Of a DNA stretch of 64,000 nt, positions 58,339-64,000 are shown piece by piece. How positions within the stretch are numbered: the first letter of the stretch is position 1; every line of letters starts with the position of its first letter. This DNA is from Sinorhizobium terangae. Its GTDB lineage: Bacteria; Pseudomonadota; Alphaproteobacteria; Rhizobiales; Rhizobiaceae. The notes beneath the pieces are model-generated. The model was not told where the DNA came from, searched no databases, and saw only the letters and a list, made by a program, of their open reading frames with translations. Where the stretch lies: the NCBI RefSeq assembly GCF_009601505.1, contig NZ_WITC01000049.1, positions 1 to 64,000 of the forward strand, in the 5' to 3' direction. The translations under genes and the position numbers were made by a program.

Positions 58339-58929
58339 GTGTGCTCTCGGGTGCGATGGACGCTGCGGTGGGAAAGTGAATTGCAACTCGACGACCATGT
58401 CGAGCTCGCAAGTTTCTTTCGAAAGACTTATGGACCGACTGGCGCCTTTAACGCCAAACCATTCGAAGGCAGTCGCAGTTGGGCCGGAGCCAGGCCTGAG
58501 CTGCGAGCAATTGCCTACGACTCGAACGGTGTAGCGGCTCACATGGGCTTGCTGCGTCGGTTCATCAAGGTTGGCGAGGTCGATCTGCTAGTGGCCGAGC
58601 TAGGGCTATATGGCGTGCGACCGGACCTTGAGGGACTTGGTATCAGTCACTCACTCCGCGTCATGTACCCAGTCTTGCAGCAACTTCGTGTCCCGTTTGG
58701 TTTCGGTGCAGTTCGGCACGCGTTGCAGAAGCACGTCGAAAGATTCGGTCGGCACGTGCCGGCGACCGTTCTGTCGGGGATTCGCGTGCGGTCCACGCTC
58801 CCAGATGCGCGTCTCGATCTGCCTCCCACGCGCATTGAGGACGTACTCGTCGTCGTCTTCCCGGTTGAATCGGCCATGTCTGATTGGCCGACCGCCACGT
58901 TTATTGATCGCAATGGGCCAGAGCTGTGA
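58339..58929 (+). CDS. nodA: NodA N-acyltransferase
   Basis: 196 residues from GTG 58339 (reads [17 protein letters not shown]). This start is chosen because AGGAGG (58327-58332) lies six bases before it and the length is then the canonical 196; an in-frame ATG at 58324 overlaps that ribosome site and would add five residues. Conserved [54 protein letters not shown] and RVRSTLPD. NodA transfers the fatty acid to the free amine made by NodB. The end overlaps nodB in GTGA. Confidence 0.97.
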   Translation: MCSRVRWTLRWESELQLDDHVELASFFRKTYGPTGAFNAKPFEGSRSWAGARPELRAIAYDSNGVAAHMGLLRRFIKVGEVDLLVAELGLYGVRPDLEGLGISHSLRVMYPVLQQLRVPFGFGAVRHALQKHVERFGRHVPATVLSGIRVRSTLPDARLDLPPTRIEDVLVVVFPVESAMSDWPTATFIDRNGPEL

Positions 58930-59585
58930 CACACTTTGACTGCTTATCAAGAGTGTGCAGTACGTGCAGCGACTGCGCTGGTGGCCGCAAGGTCTATCTG
59001 ACCTTTGACGATGGTCCCAATCCACTTTGCACGCCGGAAATTCTGGACGTGCTGAAACAACACCGTGTGCCGGCGACTTTTTTCGTTATCGGCGCCTACG
59101 CGGCAGAACAGCCGGACCTGATCCGGCGAATGATTGCAGAAGGGCACGAAGTCGCTAACCACACCATGACGCATCCAGATCTGTCCAGATGCGAACCTAG
59201 CGATGTGCGTCATGAAATACTTGAGGCGAATAGGATCATCAGTATGGCCTGCCCCGAGGCATCGGTCCGGCATGTGCGCGCGCCCTTTGGCATCTGGAGC
59301 GAAGAGGTGCTTACGACATCAGCGGTCGCTGGACTGGCGCCCCTCCACTGGTCGGTAGATCCACGGGACTGGTCTCGCCCCGGCGTCGATGCGATTGTCG
59401 ATGCAGTGCTTGCCTCTGTCCAGCCCGGCGCAATTGTGCTTTTGCACGACGGATGTCCTCCCGACGAGGTCAGGCCGGGCACCAAGGACAGTCTGCGCGA
59501 CCAAACCGTCGTTGCGCTCACCCGGTTGATTCCAGCGTTACACGAGCGCGGATTTGCAATCTCCTCGCTTCCTCAACATCCCTGA
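58926..59585 (+). CDS. nodB: NodB chitooligosaccharide deacetylase
   Basis: 219 residues from GTG 58926 within the nodA stop. Polysaccharide-deacetylase motifs: TFDDGPN (catalytic base and metal Asp), HTMTHPDL (two metal His), [10 protein letters not shown] and DPRDWSRPG, and the C-terminal IVLLHDG. It removes the acetyl group from the non-reducing glucosamine of the chitin oligomer. Confidence 0.97.
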   Translation: MTHFDCLSRVCSTCSDCAGGRKVYLTFDDGPNPLCTPEILDVLKQHRVPATFFVIGAYAAEQPDLIRRMIAEGHEVANHTMTHPDLSRCEPSDVRHEILEANRIISMACPEASVRHVRAPFGIWSEEVLTTSAVAGLAPLHWSVDPRDWSRPGVDAIVDAVLASVQPGAIVLLHDGCPPDEVRPGTKDSLRDQTVVALTRLIPALHERGFAISSLPQHP

Positions 59586-59600
59586 ACAAAGTGACATCCC

Positions 59601-60953
59601 ATGGACCTGCTTAACACAATCGGCATTGGCGCTGTCTCCTGTTATGCGCTGCTCTCGACCGCTTATAAAAGCATGCAGACAGTGTACGCTAGGCCGAAAG
59701 ACCACTCATTGGCTTCAGACGACTTGGTGTTCCACACCCCTCCGCCGAGCGTGGATGTCATTGTCCCCTGCTACAACGAGGATCCGAGCACGCTCTCCGA
59801 GTGCCTGGCTTCCATTGCAAATCAGGACTACGCCGGAAAACTGCGCGTCTACGTGGTTGACGACGGTTCTGCCAATCGCGAGAAATTGGCACCTGTACAC
59901 CACACCTATGTGGGGGACCCGAGATTCAACTTCGTCTTGCTACGCGAGAATGTCGGAAAGCGCAAGGCGCAAATCGCTGCCATACGCCGGTCATCTGGAG
60001 ACTTGGTGCTCAACGTCGACTCGGACACGACACTAGCGTCCGACGTCGTCACGAAGCTCGCGCTGAAGATGCAAAATCCAGACATCGGTGCGGCCATGGG
60101 CCAATTGACCGCCAGCAACCGAAACGACACTTGGTTGGCCAGACTAATCGACATGGAGTACTGGCTCGCCTGCAATGAGGAGCGTGCGGCACAGGCTCGT
60201 TTCGGTGCCGTTCTGTGCTGCTGCGGTCCATGTGCTATGTACCGCCGGTCTGCTCTTCTTTTGCTACTTGACCAATACGAGTCGCAATATTTTCGGGGCA
60301 AACCAAGCGACTTCGGTGAAGATCGCCACCTCACCATTTTGATGCTGAAGGCAGGTTTTCGCACCGAGTACGTTCCAGACGCGATAGCAGCAACCGTCGT
60401 CCCGGATAGGATGGGCCCGTATCTGCGCCAACAACTCCGCTGGGCGCGGAGCACTTTCCGCGACACGTTGCTTGCGTTGCGACTACTACCGGGTCTCAAC
60501 CACTATATCACGTTGGATGTGGTCGGACAAAATCTAGGGCCGTTACTTCTCGCGCTGACGGTCCTGGCGGGACTCGCGCAAGTCGTGCTGACAGCTACAG
60601 TGCCTTGGTGGACAGTCATGATGATTGCCTTCATGACCATGATCCGCTGCAGCGTGGCCTCCTTCCGTGCTCGCCAACTCCGTTTTCTGGCGTTTTCTTT
60701 GCATACGCCCATCAACTTGTTTGTCTTGCTCCCTTTGAAGGCCTACGCCCTTTGTACATTGAGCAATAGCGATTGGCTGTCGCGCAACTCTCCTGTGAAG
60801 GGGACAGACGCGGGTGGAGAAGTCTTCGTTCCACACCCGAAGAGCGAAACGAGTGCTGGAGCAACGCCGGGATATGCAGCGCCGCTTCGAAGGCTGAACC
60901 TTGCACGGGACTCTTCAACCGTGACACCCGCAGGTGTCTGCAGCGACGACTGA
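59601..60953 (+). CDS. nodC: NodC chitooligosaccharide synthase
   Basis: 450 residues. A membrane-anchored GT2 processive enzyme: N-terminal hydrophobic segment, VDVIVPCYNEDP, VVDDGSANR, NVDSDTTLASD (DxD), the acceptor region LIDMEYWLACNEERAAQ, GEDRH and QQLRWARS (QxxRW), then three C-terminal membrane segments. It polymerises GlcNAc into the Nod-factor backbone. It starts 15 bases after nodB. Confidence 0.97.
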   Translation: MDLLNTIGIGAVSCYALLSTAYKSMQTVYARPKDHSLASDDLVFHTPPPSVDVIVPCYNEDPSTLSECLASIANQDYAGKLRVYVVDDGSANREKLAPVHHTYVGDPRFNFVLLRENVGKRKAQIAAIRRSSGDLVLNVDSDTTLASDVVTKLALKMQNPDIGAAMGQLTASNRNDTWLARLIDMEYWLACNEERAAQARFGAVLCCCGPCAMYRRSALLLLLDQYESQYFRGKPSDFGEDRHLTILMLKAGFRTEYVPDAIAATVVPDRMGPYLRQQLRWARSTFRDTLLALRLLPGLNHYITLDVVGQNLGPLLLALTVLAGLAQVVLTATVPWWTVMMIAFMTMIRCSVASFRARQLRFLAFSLHTPINLFVLLPLKAYALCTLSNSDWLSRNSPVKGTDAGGEVFVPHPKSETSAGATPGYAAPLRRLNLARDSSTVTPAGVCSDD

Positions 60954-60981
60954 TCGCGCACGTTGTTTCGGAGGGTGAATT

Positions 60982-61584
60982 TTGACCAAGGCCAACAACT
61001 ACCAACTATTGCAAAGTGAGCTGGCGGCGGAGGATCCATGGCGGCTCGACGGCAATGAGTTCGAGCGCGAGCGGCACACGCAGATGCTTCGGATGTCGCT
61101 TTGCCAAGGTCCCATCACAAACGCACTTGAAGTCGGGTGCGCGGCCGGCGCATTTACGGAAAAGCTGGCGCCTCATTGCGAACGGCTCACTGTGATTGAT
61201 GTTGTGCCTCAAGCGATTGCTCGAACGAAGCAACGGATGAAAGAGGCGACACACATCAACTGGATCGTCGCTGACGTTCAACAGTTCTCGACTGAGCAGC
61301 TCTTCGATCTGATCGTAGTGGCCGAAGTTCTTTATTACCTTGAGGATGTAGCCGCGATGCGGGTGGCCATTCATAACCTGGTGAGCATGCTTGCGCCGGG
61401 TGGGCACCTGGTTTTTGGATCGGCGCGCGATGCAAATTGCCGGCGTTGGGGCCACGTCGCCGGTGCTGAGACCGTCTTGGCGCTGCTGAACGAAACGCTG
61501 ATCGAGGCGGAGCGGCTTGATTGCCGGGGCGGATCGACCAACGAAGACTGCTTGCTCGCCCGTTTTCGGAATGCCGACGTCTGA
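60982..61584 (+). CDS. nodS: NodS N-methyltransferase
   Basis: 200 residues from TTG 60982 with GGAGGG just upstream. SAM motif I LEVGCAAGAFTEKLAP near residue 49, VIDVVPQAI (motif II acid) and LIVVAEVLYYLED. NodS methylates the non-reducing-end nitrogen of deacetylated chitin oligomers before acylation. The adjacent nodU suggests N-methylated, carbamoylated Nod factors. Confidence 0.95.
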   Translation: MTKANNYQLLQSELAAEDPWRLDGNEFERERHTQMLRMSLCQGPITNALEVGCAAGAFTEKLAPHCERLTVIDVVPQAIARTKQRMKEATHINWIVADVQQFSTEQLFDLIVVAEVLYYLEDVAAMRVAIHNLVSMLAPGGHLVFGSARDANCRRWGHVAGAETVLALLNETLIEAERLDCRGGSTNEDCLLARFRNADV

Positions 61585-61621
61585 TTAATCGAATTTGTCC
61601 GTCATTATACATGGAGATACT

Positions 61622-63328
61622 ATGCGCATCTGTGGCATCAAGCTGACCCATGATGGGGCTATCGCCCTTGTCGAGGATGGACGGCTCGTCTTCTGCATTG
61701 AGCAGGAGAAGCGTGATAACAATCCGCGATATCAAACAATCGAGAATCTCGACGCCGTTGTCACCGCTTTGGCGCAACACGGCCTGAGCGTGCGGGATGT
61801 TGATCAGTTTGTTATCGATGGCTGGGACGGCGAGGTCGAGTCGCAGTTCCAGGTCCTCAGTGGGGCGACCGCTCTTACCCTCAAAGGGGCGCCTTACGTC
61901 GAACGCTATGCCGAGGGGCTTCTCGACGGGCTCGCCGGCTCAGATCTGACGCTTGACGGGCAGGCTTTTAGCTATAAAAGCTATCCGCATGTGACGAGCC
62001 ATGTGGCCTCCGCATACTGCACCAGCCCCTTTGCCAAGTCCGGACAAGCTGCATTTTGCTTGGTGTGGGACGGCTGCATATTCCCGCGCCTATATTATGT
62101 AGAGGGCAAGGGTGCCCGCTTCGTCAAATCTCTGTTCCCGGTGATCGGCCAAGCCTACGCCGCTGCGGGCCATTTTTTCGGTCCCTATAAGCAGGCGAGT
62201 CGCGGCGGTTGGGATCTGGGGGTAGCCGGCAAGCTGATGGCCTATATCGCGCTGGGCTCGATGGATGAACGCATCGTTGCGGTTTTCCAGAAGCTCTACG
62301 ACGAACGCTTTGCCGGCGATACGGACCTCGCCCTCACCTACCGCGCAAACATCGACAACGCAGAGTCATCGCTTGCGGCTGTACACGATTTTTTCGCTGC
62401 CAGCGCGCTCGAATTGGCGGCCGACCTGCCTGAAGATGTGCTTGCATCTTTTCATGTTTTCCTCGAGCGTCTTGTTGTGGATGAAATGGCGATTGCCATG
62501 CAGCAGCATTCGTTTCCGGGGCCGCGCAATCTGTGCATAGCCGGTGGCTGCGGGCTCAACATCAAATGGAACAGTGCACTGCGTGAGGCTGGGCTGTTCG
62601 ATGCAGTCTGGGTGCCGCCCTTCCCGAATGACAGCGGCTCTGCAATTGGTGCAGCTTGCTGTGGGCTCGTGGCAGAGCAAGGTTTCGTGCCGCTGGAGTG
62701 GTCAGTCTACAGTGGCCTGACCCTGCAAGTAGGCGATGTGCCGACCGGTTGGGACGCTACGCCGTGCAGCATCCGGGAACTTGCGGCCATCCTCGCCAGC
62801 GACAAGCCCGTGGTTTTCCTGTCCGGGCGCGCTGAGCTCGGACCACGGGCGTTGGGAGGAAGAAGCATTCTGGCAGCCGCCACCTCGCCAGAAATGAAGG
62901 ATTATCTCAACGACATCAAATTTCGTGAACACTTCCGGCCGGTGGCGCCGATATGCCTGGAGGACCGTGCGCCGGAAATATTCAGCCCCGGAACGCCCGA
63001 TCCATACATGTTATTCGATCACCAGACGAAGAAGGAGTGGCAGGACAAAGTTCCTGCAGTTGTACACCTTGACGGATCTGCGCGGCTACAAACGATTTCC
63101 AGGAGCTCTCAGCACAAAGTCGCCGAGGTCCTCATCGAATATGAAAAACTCACGGGCATTCCGCTGCTTTGCAACACGAGTGCCAATTATCATGGGCGTG
63201 GCTTCTTCCCAAGCACAGCTGCAGCCTGCGAGTGGGGACGCGTTGAAAACGTATGGTGCGACGGCATGCTGTTCAGGAAAACGCATGTAACTGATCAATC
63301 GCCGGGCGTAACCTTCACGGGAAGATGA
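61622..63328 (+). CDS. nodU: NodU carbamoyltransferase
   Basis: 568 residues from ATG 61622 ([20 protein letters not shown]); the frame is open a little further upstream without a better ribosome site. The N-terminal YrdC/Kae1-like ASKHA part has [22 protein letters not shown] and [26 protein letters not shown] and [15 protein letters not shown] belong to the NodU/HypF-type carbamoyltransferase core. It adds a carbamoyl group to the terminal glucosamine of Nod factors. Confidence 0.95.
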   Translation: MRICGIKLTHDGAIALVEDGRLVFCIEQEKRDNNPRYQTIENLDAVVTALAQHGLSVRDVDQFVIDGWDGEVESQFQVLSGATALTLKGAPYVERYAEGLLDGLAGSDLTLDGQAFSYKSYPHVTSHVASAYCTSPFAKSGQAAFCLVWDGCIFPRLYYVEGKGARFVKSLFPVIGQAYAAAGHFFGPYKQASRGGWDLGVAGKLMAYIALGSMDERIVAVFQKLYDERFAGDTDLALTYRANIDNAESSLAAVHDFFAASALELAADLPEDVLASFHVFLERLVVDEMAIAMQQHSFPGPRNLCIAGGCGLNIKWNSALREAGLFDAVWVPPFPNDSGSAIGAACCGLVAEQGFVPLEWSVYSGLTLQVGDVPTGWDATPCSIRELAAILASDKPVVFLSGRAELGPRALGGRSILAAATSPEMKDYLNDIKFREHFRPVAPICLEDRAPEIFSPGTPDPYMLFDHQTKKEWQDKVPAVVHLDGSARLQTISRSSQHKVAEVLIEYEKLTGIPLLCNTSANYHGRGFFPSTAAACEWGRVENVWCDGMLFRKTHVTDQSPGVTFTGR

Positions 63329-63332
63329 ACGC

Positions 63333-64000
63333 ATGTCGATGTCAGCAATCGACCTTACCGGTGTAAGGAAGAAATATCATGACAAGGTCGTTGTCGACGA
63401 GGTGTCGTTCACCGTGGCGGCGGGAGAGTGCTTCGGCCTGCTGGGACCGAACGGTGCCGGCAAAAGCACAATCACGCGCATGGTTCTCGGCATGGCACCA
63501 CCTGACGCCGGCAAGATCACCGTACTCGGGATGCCCGTACCAGCACGCGCTCGGTTAGCGCGTGGGCGTATCGGCGTGGTCCCGCAGTTCGACAATCTTG
63601 ATCATGCATTCACGGTGCGCGAGAACCTGTTGGTGTTCGGTCGCTACTTCGGCATGAGCACACGCGAGGTCGAAGCGGCCATCCCGCCGCTGCTTGAGTT
63701 CGCCCGCCTTGAGAGCAAGGCGGATTCGCGCGTCGCTGCACTATCCGGCGGGATGAAACGGCGCCTGACGCTCGCGCGTGCGCTGATCAACGACCCGCAA
63801 CTGCTTGTAATGGATGAGCCGACCACCGGCCTCGATCCACATGCGCGCCACCTGATCTGGGAACGCTTGCGCTTGCTGCTGGCGCGCGGCAAGACAATCA
63901 TCTTGACGACCCACTTTATGGAAGAGGCTGAACGACTGTGCGACCGCCTGTGCGTGCTCGATGGAGGGCGCATCATCGCTGAGGGCCGCCCACACGCGCT
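63333..64000 (+). CDS. nodI: NodI ABC-transporter ATPase (C-terminus off the right edge)
   Basis: 222 codons to the window edge from ATG 63333, four bases after the nodU stop. Walker [20 protein letters not shown] near residue 40, Q-loop VVPQFDNLD, signature [16 protein letters not shown], Walker [14 protein letters not shown] and H-loop TTHFMEEAE. With NodJ, expected just outside the window, it exports Nod factors. Known NodI is about 305-340 residues, so roughly the last third is missing. Confidence 0.95.
   Translation, partial: MSMSAIDLTGVRKKYHDKVVVDEVSFTVAAGECFGLLGPNGAGKSTITRMVLGMAPPDAGKITVLGMPVPARARLARGRIGVVPQFDNLDHAFTVRENLLVFGRYFGMSTREVEAAIPPLLEFARLESKADSRVAALSGGMKRRLTLARALINDPQLLVMDEPTTGLDPHARHLIWERLRLLLARGKTIILTTHFMEEAERLCDRLCVLDGGRIIAEGRPHA

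Overview
The window reads as part of a symbiotic plasmid or symbiosis island of a rhizobium (Alphaproteobacteria; Rhizobium, Sinorhizobium or Mesorhizobium type). It carries Nod-factor genes (nodFE, nodABCSU and the start of nodI), nodD, four recognisable nod boxes, a VirB/VirD4 type IV secretion system with VirA/VirG, a gibberellin operon, and many decayed insertion sequences between functional blocks. No rRNA, tRNA or CRISPR was seen.

Layout. 1-611: a NodO-like RTX protein running off the left edge, read leftward from a nod box. 1073-13156: a leftward, apparently undescribed biosynthetic cluster with a two-module nonribosomal peptide synthetase (NRPS), a MATE exporter, a phosphopantetheinyl transferase, a diiron oxygenase-like protein, a methyltransferase and a DMT-type transporter. 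A NifA-type site and a sigma54-like promoter lie before the NRPS. 13.6-14.5 kb: IS256, GNAT and IS5 remnants. 14.5-17.4 kb: a secreted zinc metallopeptidase behind a consensus sigma54 promoter, then nod box-nodF-nodE. 17.7-35.1 kb: virD4, an F-box effector gene, virA, virB1-B11 and virG, with vir-box-like sites before virD4, the effector gene and virB1. 35.6-39.7 kb: nodD, then a nod box, a UGT-type glycosyltransferase and an alpha/beta hydrolase. 39.7-43.9 kb: IS110 and Tn3 remnants around two SyrB-related genes. 43.98-54.46 kb: a GC-rich gibberellin operon (cyp112, a cyp115 relic, cyp114, ferredoxin, SDR, cyp117, ggps, cps, ks, idi relic). It contains a toxin-antitoxin insertion, a frameshifted cyp117 and a truncated idi. 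54.46-56.87 kb: a decayed AbiE pair beside an intact AbiEi/AbiEii pair. 58.1-64 kb: nod box and nodABCSUI.

How the parts work together. NodD with plant flavonoids would switch on the nod-box units: the NodO-like protein, nodFE, nodABCSUI and the glycosyltransferase unit. Their products make, decorate (polyunsaturated acyl chain via NodFE, N-methyl via NodS, carbamoyl via NodU) and export (NodIJ) the lipochitooligosaccharide. VirA/VirG would drive T4SS assembly and delivery of the F-box effector into plant cells. NifA/sigma54 signals suggest that the NRPS product and the secreted metallopeptidase belong to the low-oxygen nodule stage. The gibberellin operon would normally give GA9, but as read here it is interrupted at the ent-kaurene oxidation step.
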